Shown piece after piece: positions 1 to 8,057 of a stretch of DNA of 35,693 nucleotides. The stretch comes from Saprospiraceae bacterium (lineage in GTDB: Bacteria; Bacteroidota; Bacteroidia; Chitinophagales; Saprospiraceae): contig JAIBCG010000029.1 in assembly GCA_019694295.1 (NCBI GenBank), positions 1 to 35,693 on the forward strand, in the 5' to 3' direction. Within the stretch, counting starts at the first letter, position 1. Each line of letters starts with the position of its first letter. Below the pieces are notes generated by a model. The model searched no databases. It was not told where the DNA came from and saw nothing but the letters and a program-made list of their open reading frames with translations. The position numbers were made by a program, and so were the translations under genes.

Positions 1-207
1 TGCTTCGTGGTCAATAGAATAAGGAATATCGAAGTTCTTAAATCCCTGATCGTCAGTTATTTGTTCGTTGCGTGCGCGGTAGTAGTCATCTTGTGAGACG
101 ATGCAGACTTGTTCGGGTTTGAATTTCCTTCGTAGTTCGCGGAGGAAGGTAGTCTTGCCGCTGCCACTGCCGCCTGTGATGCCTATAAACTTAATATCGC
201 CGTCCAT
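1..207 (-). CDS. udk: Uridine kinase, N-terminal part (runs off the window edge)
   Basis: Reading the minus strand from the ATG at 207 gives 69 residues with no stop before the window edge, so this is the 5' end of a longer gene. It opens with the P-loop GGSGSGKTT (residues 12-20) followed by SQDDYY (39-43) and a NFD..YSID stretch near residue 58, the pattern of uridine kinase (Udk), which phosphorylates uridine and cytidine to their monophosphates in pyrimidine salvage in the cytoplasm. Phosphoribulokinase-type kinases share the fold, but the SQDxYY segment favours Udk. It lies 60 bp downstream of the barstar-like gene on the same strand and may be read through from it. The C-terminal two thirds are outside the window. 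Confidence 0.85.
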   Translation of the reverse strand, partial: MDGDIKFIGITGGSGSGKTTFLRELRRKFKPEQVCIVSQDDYYRARNEQITDDQGFKNFDIPYSIDHEA

Positions 208-267
208 GAAAGTCAATTGATGTGCGAATGTATCATTTTCTGTGAAATCAAAGAAAAAAAACGGGAA

Positions 268-624
268 TTATTCATTGAATATAACAATAAATTCGGTTTT
301 GGTCTCTGATTTTTCTTGTGCTACATCGCGAAGTAGCTCGGTGAATGCAGCTGCACGGTTTTTGGGCTCTTCACTAAGTAAGCGGGCAGTTTGGTCGAAC
401 TCGAGGATGATCTGGCGGGTATCGCCTAACCACGACAGGTCGGTGAGGCAGTCGTAGAGTGCATCGAGGTTGTTGCCGAAATACGAAGGGAGGCGGAGTT
501 TTCGCTTGAGGTATGCGTAGAGCATGCTATAATTGAGCATCCGGCCGGTGCGGAGCTTGAAGATGATGTGTCTGTCGTCGAGTGTAATCTCCTTGAGTGA
601 ATGGTATATGCCGCTTTGGTTCAT
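268..624 (-). CDS. Barstar-family ribonuclease inhibitor
   Basis: This 118-residue protein matches the barstar family through its core LPSYFGNNLDALYDCLTDL (residues 45-63), which lines up with the barnase-binding helix of Bacillus barstar. Residues equivalent to barstar Tyr29, Asp35 and Asp39, which plug the RNase active site, are present as Tyr48, Asp54 and Asp58. It has no signal peptide and should act in the cytoplasm, where it would protect the cell from the barnase-like RNase encoded just upstream. Its ATG (624-622) overlaps the stop of the RNase gene in an ATGA, so the two are probably translated together. It carries about 20 extra N-terminal residues compared with Bacillus barstar. Family assignment is secure; the specific pairing is inferred from the linkage. 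Confidence 0.9.
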   Translation of the reverse strand: MNQSGIYHSLKEITLDDRHIIFKLRTGRMLNYSMLYAYLKRKLRLPSYFGNNLDALYDCLTDLSWLGDTRQIILEFDQTARLLSEEPKNRAAAFTELLRDVAQEKSETKTEFIVIFNE

Positions 625-1103
625 TTTTGCATGATTTGGAAGGTTCTGTAATGGTCTTTTGTGTAATAGGCATTGCCGTCAGAATCAATGACTACACGTC
701 TGGCGCCCCGTCTTTTACCTTGCTGTAGCGGATAGATGTCGTATTCTTTGTAACTGAGTTTTTTGCCTTGTGCATTTTTGATGGGTAGTATTTTTTCGCG
801 GTTTCTGAATGGTGTGTTGCCTTTGTAGCCGGGCATGGTTTCGCCTTGGTGAGCGAGGGCGTAGGCAGCCACATCGTATGCTTCAGGAGGTATTTTTGGG
901 CTACGAGATGCAGATTTTTTAAGTTCTGAGCTTTTGTTTTCGGTTGGTATGGCTTGCTTGGCAGTTTGGTCGGTGTGGTGTTGCCGGGTATGACGGTCGG
1001 TCTGTGCAGAGTGCCGGCAAGCCATACTGAGTATGAGTACCAGTATGCTTGCGAGTAGTAAGTTAACAGGAGCAGAAAAGAATGACCGGAGACCTGACAA
1101 CAT
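621..1103 (-). CDS. Barnase-like (ribonuclease N1/T1 family) secreted or anchored RNase
   Basis: The C-terminal part (about residues 72-160) resembles barnase, a guanyl-specific endoribonuclease. The barnase catalytic set Glu73, Arg83, Arg87 and His102 is matched in spacing by Glu120 (in YKEYDIYP), Arg132, Arg136 and His151 (in TKDHYRTF). The N-terminus has a hydrophobic segment at residues 13-28 ending in SMAC, which could be an export signal with a loose lipobox (Cys29) or a membrane anchor. A low-complexity His/Thr/Lys-rich linker (30-70) separates it from the catalytic domain. The enzyme is thus probably placed at or beyond the envelope, either as a weapon or for RNA scavenging. The barstar-like gene follows with a 4-base overlap, as expected for a toxin and immunity pair. 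Activity is inferred from conserved residues only. Confidence 0.85.
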   Translation of the reverse strand: MLSGLRSFFSAPVNLLLASILVLILSMACRHSAQTDRHTRQHHTDQTAKQAIPTENKSSELKKSASRSPKIPPEAYDVAAYALAHQGETMPGYKGNTPFRNREKILPIKNAQGKKLSYKEYDIYPLQQGKRRGARRVVIDSDGNAYYTKDHYRTFQIMQK

Positions 1104-1185
1104 GGATTGTGTTATTATTTGTTTAAATATTGTAAAACATTTTGGACTGTAAAGATATCTATATTATCATTACATTAGTATTCAA

Positions 1186-2133
1186 ATGCACGGAATGAAA
1201 ATAAAGTTCCTTTTGTCGTTGTTTTTTAGTCTTGGAGTGGCAATGTTGGCTTCTGCACAGACGCCTCAAGCATTCCATGAAGATACAGTTGCCATCAATG
1301 GAACACAACTTTACGTAAAGACGGTGGGGCAGGGCGAGCCATTGTTGTTGATAAATGGAGGCCCGGGGCTTAGTCACGATTATTTGTTGCCACATGTACT
1401 ACCGCTGGCCGACAAACACATGCTCATCCTGTACGACCAACGGGCATCGGGCAGGTCGAGCATCATATTGGACAGTGCAGGCATGAGGCTGCATAATTTT
1501 GTAGAGGATATCGAAGGACTGCGCAAGCATTTCGGTATCAAAAAACTCAATATAGTAGGCCATTCGTGGGGAGGTCTGCTGGTGAGTTTGTATGCTGCCA
1601 GGTATCCGAAACGGGTGAAGTCGGTCGTGTTGTGGGACTGTATGCCATTGTCTGCACATTTTCGCGATGTGATGCTCGAAAACCAGAAAAGTAGCCTGTC
1701 GGATGAAGAACGTGCCAATCAGGTAAAGATAGCGCGTTCGAATGAATTCAAGAGTGGTGATCCAAACGAGTTAAAGCGTTTTTACAGGTCGGTGTTCAAG
1801 TCGTCGGTGTTTATACAGAAGAAGGTATATAAGCTCGATTTTTACTTTAATGAAGCTTACCGGCAACAGCAGTATCTGATTGGTTTTTTGTCTCCTGACC
1901 TGAAGGACTATGATTTCTTTCCTTTATTGAAGAAAATTAAAGTGCCGGTACTTATATTTCACGGTAGTTATGATCCGATGCCTGTAGAGAATGCTGAGTG
2001 GATGCACGAAAAACTGAAAAAATCGGAGCTTGTAATATTGCAAGAATGTGGTCATTTTCCTTTTCTTGAAAAACCCGATGAGTTGTTTGCGAAGATGGAG
2101 CAATTCTATGCAAAGTTGAATGCCAAGAAGTGA
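1186..2133 (+). CDS. Secreted alpha/beta hydrolase, proline iminopeptidase-like (S33)
   Basis: An alpha/beta hydrolase of 315 residues. A signal peptide covers about residues 1-24, ending LASAQ. The oxyanion-region motif NGGPG (57-61) stands in for the HGGPG of proline iminopeptidases, and the nucleophile elbow GHSWGG puts the serine at 127. Asp263 (HGSYDPMP) and His290 (CGHFPF) complete a plausible triad. Proline iminopeptidases remove N-terminal proline from peptides; here it would work in the periplasm or outside. Asn in place of His in the HGGPG motif means another S33 activity (epoxide or haloalkane hydrolase-like) is possible. A second in-frame ATG at 1195 gives a tidier signal peptide and may be the true start. 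The gene ends 2 bp from the convergent solute-binding lipoprotein gene. Confidence 0.85.
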   Translation: MHGMKIKFLLSLFFSLGVAMLASAQTPQAFHEDTVAINGTQLYVKTVGQGEPLLLINGGPGLSHDYLLPHVLPLADKHMLILYDQRASGRSSIILDSAGMRLHNFVEDIEGLRKHFGIKKLNIVGHSWGGLLVSLYAARYPKRVKSVVLWDCMPLSAHFRDVMLENQKSSLSDEERANQVKIARSNEFKSGDPNELKRFYRSVFKSSVFIQKKVYKLDFYFNEAYRQQQYLIGFLSPDLKDYDFFPLLKKIKVPVLIFHGSYDPMPVENAEWMHEKLKKSELVILQECGHFPFLEKPDELFAKMEQFYAKLNAKK

Positions 2134-2135
2134 TG

Positions 2136-3758
2136 TCAGCGGGTTGTTTTTCTTATCTTTTTGACAGAGAGTATGTTCATAATGTCGGACCGGAGGCCAG
2201 ATATGTTTTTTTGAACAAACTGTGCTGTCTCATCATAGAAAAGCAGGACTACCGGAGCTTCTTCGAGTATAATCTGGTTCATACGGTTACAAGTATTGCG
2301 TATTTGCCTCTCATCGGTAAGTGTGAGTAACTGTGTATAGAGTTGGTCGTATGATTTGTTGTTAAATCGGGTGTAGTTGGGCGGTGCGTCGTTTTTTGAG
2401 TAAAAAATACTAAAATAATTTTCTTCATCGGGGTAGTCACCTATCCATGAAGCACGGAAGAAAGCGGTTTTGCCGTTGCGCATCATTTCGCGGAGTGTTG
2501 CCGACTCTACCGGCTCAATTGTTACCGGTATGCCTGCCTGCTGCCACTGTCTGCTGAGAAATGTGCAGATATCGAGGTAGTCTTTGTTGCAGTGCAGCGT
2601 GAGTTGTGGCAAGCCTTTTCCATTCGGGTAGCCTGCTTTAGTGAGCAGTTCGGCGGCTTTACTTATATCGTAGCTGTATCGGCCGGGCGTGTCATCATTG
2701 TAGTTTGGCAAGCCATGAGGAAGGATGCCGGATTCAGCAGGTTTGCCTATGTTATTGCGAAGAAGTTGGAGCATCTGACGGCGATTGATACTGTAGTTGA
2801 GCGCCTGGCGGAAATATTTGTTGCGCAGGGGATGATTGTCGGGCAGAATGGTATAATTAATGCCGATGAATTCGGTATTCAGGTAAGGGTTTTTGATAAA
2901 GTTTATTTTGTCTTGAATATTTTTTTGTAAATTTCCGTCCGGAGTGAGCAAGGCGTTGGCAAAGGAAGATTCGATGCCGGAGAAAAAATCGATATTTCCT
3001 TTCATGAATTTGAGAAATGCTGTTTTGCGGTCAGATATGAAATCGACCCTTACACCTTCGAGATAGGGAAGTCTTTGGCCGTTTACCGATTCGAAATAAT
3101 GCGGATTGCGGTTTAGGAACAGTGTTTGGTTTTCGATCCATCGTTTGAAAAGGAAGGCACCAGTACCAACCGGATTGCGTCGGAAGTCGGCCCCATAATA
3201 GTTTACTGCCTCTTTGGGTACTACGCAGCAATATTGCATAGTAAGCATATTGAGCATAGGTTTGAAGGGCGATGTAAGGTAGATGCGGAAAATACTGTCA
3301 TTAATAGCTTCAAATGGCCTGATACTGTCCACTTTACCTTTGAATACCCATGAACCCGGGGACTGCACTTCTGGGTCAAGCAGTCTTCGAAGACTGTATT
3401 CGAAGTCCTCTGCAGTGACTTGTCGTGTGCCGATTTCGCCAAAGCATTTGTTTTTGTGAAACCGGACATCATTGCGCAGGAGGAATTCGTATGTGCGGCC
3501 GTCATCCGATATATGCCATGATTTGGCAATACAAGGAACCACCCTAAGGCTGTCGTCAAGCTGTACGAGTCCGTTGTATAAATGATCTACAGCCCAGATG
3601 TTGGTCTGGCTTCTGGCAAATGCCGGATCGAGAGATGTAACATTGTTGGGTTGGTTGTATTTGAATACTTTGAGTGCTATTGCATTGTCTTTATCATTGC
3701 GACATGAAATGAGCAATAACAAGATCAAAAGTGAAAGTACAGATAATTGTTTCACCAT
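2136..3758 (-). CDS. ABC-type peptide/oligopeptide solute-binding lipoprotein (SBP family 5)
   Basis: A 540-residue family-5 extracellular solute-binding protein of the DppA/OppA type. The sequence opens with a hydrophobic run and the lipobox LLISC, giving lipidated Cys19. The N-terminal segment around NVTSLDPAFA and the long two-lobe architecture fit binding of peptides, nickel or similar ligands for an ABC importer. No permease or ATPase gene is next to it, so it must use a distant transporter or act alone. The frame is open to a TTG one codon further upstream, but the ATG at 3758 is preferred. It follows the FMN reductase gene by about 10 bp on the same strand and is probably co-transcribed with it. 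Substrate unknown. Confidence 0.9.
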   Translation of the reverse strand: MVKQLSVLSLLILLLLISCRNDKDNAIALKVFKYNQPNNVTSLDPAFARSQTNIWAVDHLYNGLVQLDDSLRVVPCIAKSWHISDDGRTYEFLLRNDVRFHKNKCFGEIGTRQVTAEDFEYSLRRLLDPEVQSPGSWVFKGKVDSIRPFEAINDSIFRIYLTSPFKPMLNMLTMQYCCVVPKEAVNYYGADFRRNPVGTGAFLFKRWIENQTLFLNRNPHYFESVNGQRLPYLEGVRVDFISDRKTAFLKFMKGNIDFFSGIESSFANALLTPDGNLQKNIQDKINFIKNPYLNTEFIGINYTILPDNHPLRNKYFRQALNYSINRRQMLQLLRNNIGKPAESGILPHGLPNYNDDTPGRYSYDISKAAELLTKAGYPNGKGLPQLTLHCNKDYLDICTFLSRQWQQAGIPVTIEPVESATLREMMRNGKTAFFRASWIGDYPDEENYFSIFYSKNDAPPNYTRFNNKSYDQLYTQLLTLTDERQIRNTCNRMNQIILEEAPVVLLFYDETAQFVQKNISGLRSDIMNILSVKKIRKTTR

Positions 3759-3768
3759 CAAAAACGGG

Positions 3769-4311
3769 TTAAAATTCGAGGAAAGCTTTAGCGTGTCGTT
3801 CGAAGAGTGAGAGAGTCATTTGGTCGGTAATATTCAGTTCGGCATCCATGAGCTTGCTTATCTGCGAAACCGGTAATTTGTATGGGTAAACGACCGTACC
3901 AATGTGGTTCATGACGCTTGTGAAGTGATCCATGCCTTTCACATTACCCGACCTGCCATCAGCGATGCCTACGAATGCGGCTTTTTTGCCATAGAATGAG
4001 TCTTTGAGATTATTGACAGAACAGGCATCAATAAACAGTTTGAGGATACCAGGAAACGAACCGTTGTATTCAGGAATGAAGAAAACCCATTTGTTGGTTG
4101 AAGCCAGATATTGATTGTGGATATCCTTGATGATGGGCGACTGGTTTTCGGAGTCATACATCATATCGTGAAGGAATTCGGAAGGCAATTGCCGGAAATC
4201 AAGCAGTTGCACCTTGTCGTTCGTAAGTTCTCGAAGTATGTTGTAATAAGCTGAAGCAAATGGAAATGTTTTGTTGTCGGCTCTGTTTGATGCTGAAAAT
4301 ACTGAAATCAT
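3769..4311 (-). CDS. NAD(P)H-dependent FMN reductase family flavoprotein
   Basis: This 180-residue protein has the flavodoxin-like fold of NADPH-dependent FMN reductases. SASNRADNKT near the N-terminus is the FMN phosphate-binding loop, and PEYNGSFPGILKLFIDACS (about residues 92-111) is the family signature that contacts the isoalloxazine ring. Such enzymes reduce FMN, quinones or azo and nitro compounds in the cytoplasm; the specific substrate cannot be told. It is the first gene of a likely two-gene unit with the solute-binding lipoprotein. The upstream gap to the divergent metal-dependent hydrolase gene (4312-4416) should hold both promoters. Confidence 0.9.
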   Translation of the reverse strand: MISVFSASNRADNKTFPFASAYYNILRELTNDKVQLLDFRQLPSEFLHDMMYDSENQSPIIKDIHNQYLASTNKWVFFIPEYNGSFPGILKLFIDACSVNNLKDSFYGKKAAFVGIADGRSGNVKGMDHFTSVMNHIGTVVYPYKLPVSQISKLMDAELNITDQMTLSLFERHAKAFLEF

Positions 4312-4387
4312 TCTGTCTCTATTGTCTGGCTTTATGTTATTTAAATGTAAAAGTACGTAGTTAGATGGTTAATATCTGCAAATAGCG

Positions 4388-4395
4388 TAATTTTG
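4388..4395 (+). promoter_or_regulatory. Candidate -7 element upstream of the UPF0173 hydrolase-parAB unit
   Basis: TAATTTTG matches the Bacteroidota -7 consensus TAnnTTTG exactly and lies 21 bp before the ATG at 4417. The -33 element is poor: only TTAG at 4361-4364 is at a usable distance. The assignment rests on the consensus and position alone. Confidence 0.45.
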
Positions 4396-4416
4396 CAGAC
4401 TGAAAAATAAATTTAC

Positions 4417-5112
4417 ATGAAATTAGTACATTACGGACATTCAGCCTTTCAGATATTGACTGCCGGAAAAAGCATACTCATCGATCCGTTTTTTTCGGGC
4501 AATGAGCTTTCAAAAGGTATAATGGATGCTGAAACAATAGAAGCTGACTACATTTTATTGTCGCATGCGCATGCCGACCACAGTTATGATGTAGAGAGAA
4601 TAGCCAAGCGAACCGGTGCTAAGGTAGTTGGTGTTTATGAGTTGGCTGAGCATTACAAGGCATTAGGCATCGAATCGCATGGAATGAATATAGGAGGGAA
4701 GTTTGAATTTGATTTTGGTGTTGTAAAAATGGTCAATGCAGTACATTCCAGTAGTTTTTCTGACGGAAAATATGGTGGAGTAGCAGGTGGTTTTGTAGTT
4801 TGGAATGACGAGGTGTGTTTTTACTTCGCAGCTGATACGGCACTTACGCTGGATATGCAACTGATACCGTTGACGTGTCCGCCACTTGATTTTGCAATAT
4901 TGCCGGTAGGCGACAACTATACAATGGGTTATGAAGATGCCATTATAGCAAGTGATTTTCTGCAATGCGACCGCATTGTAGGCAGCCATTATGATACCTT
5001 TCCGGTAATAAAAATGGATCATACAAAAGCCGTAGAAGCATTTAAAAATGAAAACAAGCAACTAATATTATTAGCACCCGGAAAATCCATAGAAATTAAT
5101 CATGAATCGTAA
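4417..5112 (+). CDS. UPF0173-type metal-dependent hydrolase (metallo-beta-lactamase fold)
   Basis: A 231-residue metallo-beta-lactamase-fold protein of the UPF0173/YtkL group. The metal-binding motif HAHADH is at residues 50-55, preceded by the typical opening HYGHSAF and ILIDPFFSGN. Further metal ligands are expected at His114 (AVHSSSF) and Asp140 (AADTAL). The cellular substrate of this family is unknown; hydrolase activity is inferred from the fold. The last 11 bases overlap the start of parA, so the two are likely co-transcribed and translationally linked. A good -7 element lies just upstream of this gene, which may therefore drive the whole parAB run. Confidence 0.9.
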   Translation: MKLVHYGHSAFQILTAGKSILIDPFFSGNELSKGIMDAETIEADYILLSHAHADHSYDVERIAKRTGAKVVGVYELAEHYKALGIESHGMNIGGKFEFDFGVVKMVNAVHSSSFSDGKYGGVAGGFVVWNDEVCFYFAADTALTLDMQLIPLTCPPLDFAILPVGDNYTMGYEDAIIASDFLQCDRIVGSHYDTFPVIKMDHTKAVEAFKNENKQLILLAPGKSIEINHES

Positions 5113-5911
5113 AGGAAAAATAGTAGCCATTGCCAACCAGAAGGGAGGTGTAGGCAAAACAACGACAAGCATCAATCTGGCTGCAAGCCTTGCCATTATG
5201 GAAAAGAAGGTTTTGCTCATAGATGCAGACCCTCAGGCAAATGCTACCTCCGGCACAGGACTAACCATTCATGATGATGAAGTAACGCTGTACGAATGTC
5301 TGGTAGATGGGGCAGACCCTCGCCTGGCAATCAAGCAGACCGAAACACCCAATCTGGATGTATTACCTTCTTCCATAGATCTTGTAGGTGCTGAGCTCGA
5401 AATGGCAGAAATGACCAAACGCGAATTTATACTGAAAGGAATACTTGAACAGGTAAGGTATAACTATGATTATGTTATCATTGACTGCCTTCCTTCACTC
5501 GGTATCATAACTGTCAATGCACTTACAGCTGCCGATTCGGTTCTCGTACCGGTACAGTGCGAGATATTTGCATTCGAAGGGCTTAGCAAACTGAAGAATA
5601 CCATCAATATGGTAAGACAGTATCTTAACCCTGCATTACAGATGGAAGGTATCGTTCTTTCGATGTATGACAAGCGACTGCGCCTCGCTAATATTGTGAT
5701 GAATGAGGTAAAACGCCACAGTTCGGATCGTGTATTTGACACCATCATTCACCGCAATGCAAGGATTGGCGAAGCACCAAGTATGCACCAGCCGGTAATA
5801 CTGTATGATGCTACATGTAAAGGTGCCAGTAGCTTCCTCAAACTGGCAAAGGAATTCCTTGAATATAATGATGACCTCAATATTATTAAGAAAAAAAAGC
5901 AAAAAGTCTGA
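5102..5911 (+). CDS. parA: Chromosome partitioning ATPase ParA (Soj)
   Basis: ParA-type ATPase, 269 residues. The deviant Walker A motif KGGVGKTT occupies residues 14-21, with signature Lys14 and phosphate-binding Lys19. LLIDADPQANAT follows at about 38-49 (Walker A'), and YVIIDCLPSLG near residue 122 is Walker B; Leu replaces the first of the usual two prolines in DCPPS. The protein binds DNA non-specifically when ATP-bound and moves ParB-parS complexes during chromosome segregation. It lacks the N-terminal HTH found in plasmid type Ia ParA proteins, so it is the chromosomal Soj type. parB follows after 60 bp. Confidence 0.97.
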   Translation: MNRKGKIVAIANQKGGVGKTTTSINLAASLAIMEKKVLLIDADPQANATSGTGLTIHDDEVTLYECLVDGADPRLAIKQTETPNLDVLPSSIDLVGAELEMAEMTKREFILKGILEQVRYNYDYVIIDCLPSLGIITVNALTAADSVLVPVQCEIFAFEGLSKLKNTINMVRQYLNPALQMEGIVLSMYDKRLRLANIVMNEVKRHSSDRVFDTIIHRNARIGEAPSMHQPVILYDATCKGASSFLKLAKEFLEYNDDLNIIKKKKQKV

Positions 5912-5971
5912 TCTTGACAAACGTTCATACATTTAAAAGACGTTTTAAACAGATAGTAAGAATAAATAAGC

Positions 5972-6859
5972 ATGAGTAGTAAAAAGAAAGAATTAGGCAA
6001 AGGAATAAGAGCATTACTGGCAAATATCGAGACACAAGAGGCTGAAAATCCGGTTGAGCTCGTAAAAGACCTTACGCATACCATCGCAAGTCTGCCGGTT
6101 GATTCTATTGAGCCTAACCCTAATCAGCCACGTACAGATTTTGATCCGGTGGCTTTGAATGAATTGTCAGAGTCGCTCAAGGTGCATGGCCTCATCCAAC
6201 CGGTAACGGTACGCCGTATGCCCGGTGACAAATTCCAGATTATTTCAGGTGAGAGAAGATTCAGGGCATCAAAAATGGCGGGACTGAAGGAAATACCTGC
6301 CTACATAAGGATAGCCAATGATCAGGAAATTCTGGAGATGGCCCTCGTTGAAAACATTCAGCGAAAAGACCTCAATCCGCTGGAAGTTGCTTTTACTTAC
6401 CAACGCCTGCTCGATGAATGCAACCTGACACACGAAGCGCTGGCAACCCGGGTGGCCAAGGACAGAAGCACAGTCACCAATTTCCTCAGACTCATCAAAT
6501 TGCCACCCGAAATTCAGTCAGCACTTAAGACACAAGAGCTGAGTATGGGACACGCACGGGCACTCGCAGGTATAGAAGATCCGGTCAAAATGATTTTCTT
6601 GTACAATCAGGTTCGCAACAAGGGCATGTCGGTTAGAGAAACCGAATCACTCATACGTGATTATCAGACTCCGAAAGAGAAAGTGCGGAAAAAGCCAGCA
6701 GAAGCGGACTACGACTTGAGAAGAGTTCAGAACGAACTTTCAAAAACGCTGGAAACCAAGGTAGATATACGCCAGACAGCTCAAGGCAAGGGAAATATTA
6801 CCATACATTTTGTAAACACTGAAGACCTAAACCGTATTCTGGATATTCTTGAAAAATAA
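5972..6859 (+). CDS. parB: Chromosome partitioning protein ParB (Spo0J), CTP-dependent clamp
   Basis: ParB/Spo0J family protein of 295 residues. The N-terminal CTPase domain carries PNPNQPR (49-55), GERRFRA (93-99) and ENIQR (127-131), the motifs that contact CTP and the neighbouring subunit. A helix-turn-helix at about 150-172 would read parS, and a C-terminal dimerisation region starts near 235. ParB loads at parS as a sliding clamp and works with ParA to segregate origins. No parS-like 16-mer palindrome is visible within or close to the gene. The MarC-family gene begins 3 bp after the stop, so the run appears to continue as one operon. Confidence 0.97.
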   Translation: MSSKKKELGKGIRALLANIETQEAENPVELVKDLTHTIASLPVDSIEPNPNQPRTDFDPVALNELSESLKVHGLIQPVTVRRMPGDKFQIISGERRFRASKMAGLKEIPAYIRIANDQEILEMALVENIQRKDLNPLEVAFTYQRLLDECNLTHEALATRVAKDRSTVTNFLRLIKLPPEIQSALKTQELSMGHARALAGIEDPVKMIFLYNQVRNKGMSVRETESLIRDYQTPKEKVRKKPAEADYDLRRVQNELSKTLETKVDIRQTAQGKGNITIHFVNTEDLNRILDILEK

Positions 6860-6862
6860 TAT

Positions 6863-7426
6863 ATGGATCTGAAGCAGATTTTTTCGGTTTCACTGATATT
6901 GTTCTCAGTTATAGACATACTCGGCGCATTGCCCATCATCATCAAGCTAAAAGCAGATGGCAAACAAATCGAGCCACTGAAGGTTACATTGGTCTCAGGT
7001 AGCATCATGATCGGATTCTTGTTTGCAGGAGAAGGAATACTGAGTTTGTTGAGTCTGGATGTACAATCATTTGCACTGGCAGGTGCCATTGTACTTTTTT
7101 TGATAGGTATAGAAATGATACTTGGTATTGTATTGTTCAAAGATACCGGGATGAATGATAAGCCTTCGGTAGTGCCCCTGGCTTTTCCGCTTATAGCAGG
7201 AGCCGGTACAATGACTACCCTTATTTCTATTAAGACTACTTTCGAAGTCATCAATATTGTCATCGGTATTGTATTGAACCTAGTTTTTATTTTCTTTACA
7301 CTACGTATAAGTGGATGGTTGCAGAGGCAATTGGGAGAAGGTGGCACCAACATTATCCGAAAGGTATTCGGTGTGATACTGCTTGCTATTTCTATCAAAT
7401 TGTTCAAAACTAATTTTCCCGGATAA
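6863..7426 (+). CDS. MarC-family integral membrane protein
   Basis: A 187-residue, almost wholly hydrophobic protein with about six membrane segments. FSVIDILGALPIII at residues 15-28 and VPLAFPLIAGAGTMTTLI at about 107-124 are the two conserved stretches of the MarC family (former UPF0056) of inner-membrane proteins. Members were once linked to antibiotic resistance, but their transport substrate is not established. It starts 3 bp after parB and ends 9 bp before the DUF5683 gene, so it sits inside the parAB-DUF5683 run. Nothing in the sequence ties it to chromosome partitioning; co-transcription may be only positional. Confidence 0.85.
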   Translation: MDLKQIFSVSLILFSVIDILGALPIIIKLKADGKQIEPLKVTLVSGSIMIGFLFAGEGILSLLSLDVQSFALAGAIVLFLIGIEMILGIVLFKDTGMNDKPSVVPLAFPLIAGAGTMTTLISIKTTFEVINIVIGIVLNLVFIFFTLRISGWLQRQLGEGGTNIIRKVFGVILLAISIKLFKTNFPG

Positions 7427-7435
7427 TTAAGACAG

Positions 7436-8044
7436 ATGCTTAGATTCCTGGTTCTTATATGTTTCATGGTTTGGATGCCCTTTTCGGGCAATGCACAGGA
7501 TACACTTGCAGATAAGCAGGTGCGTATCATATCTAAAGATACCGTACAACTCAATATTCCTAAAGGAAAATTCCAACCAAAACCTACAAAGGCACTTGTT
7601 TATTCTCTGATAATACCGGGGGCAGGACAGATCTACAACCGCGACTGGTGGAAGCTCCCTCTCGTGTACGGTGCTTTGGGTGGTGTTGGATACCTTGTCC
7701 AACAAAATTATAAGGAGTACCGGAGATACGACAAGGCCCGAGATTTGTTTTTGGAAGGAAAACCAAACGAATTTTCACATCTCAATCCGAATGAAGCTTC
7801 ACTTAGGGCGGCAAGAGATTATTACAGGTCTAACTTCGAGCTCAGCTGTCTTGGTTTGGGAGTTCTGTATGCATTACAGGCTATTGAGGCATATACTGCA
7901 GCACATCTTAAGAGTTTTGATGTGAGCGATGACTTGAGTTTTCATCCATACTTCGAACATACAGTCACCGGTCCGGCAGTCGGTATTAGCTATACACGTG
8001 GTTTTAGTAAAACCGCACCGCTTAGTCATCGTATCCAATTCTGA
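7436..8044 (+). CDS. DUF5683 domain-containing envelope protein
   Basis: A 202-residue protein with a signal peptide of about 20 residues (ending GNAQD) and the DUF5683 core from SLIIPGAGQIYNRDWWKLP (residues 57-75) into a hydrophobic segment. A second hydrophobic stretch is near residues 137-150. The family is largely restricted to Bacteroidota and, from established genome context, commonly lies just downstream of parB. Its function is unknown; a membrane protein facing the periplasm is the safest description. Here it is the last gene of the plus-strand run and meets the convergent T9SS cargo gene 13 bp later. Confidence 0.85.
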   Translation: MLRFLVLICFMVWMPFSGNAQDTLADKQVRIISKDTVQLNIPKGKFQPKPTKALVYSLIIPGAGQIYNRDWWKLPLVYGALGGVGYLVQQNYKEYRRYDKARDLFLEGKPNEFSHLNPNEASLRAARDYYRSNFELSCLGLGVLYALQAIEAYTAAHLKSFDVSDDLSFHPYFEHTVTGPAVGISYTRGFSKTAPLSHRIQF

Positions 8045-8057
8045 TAAGCGTCTTCAC

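Noticed and set aside
2130-2330. Plus-strand frame overlapping the end of the hydrolase gene
   Set aside because: It is antisense to the 3' end of the solute-binding protein gene, which has clear family features.
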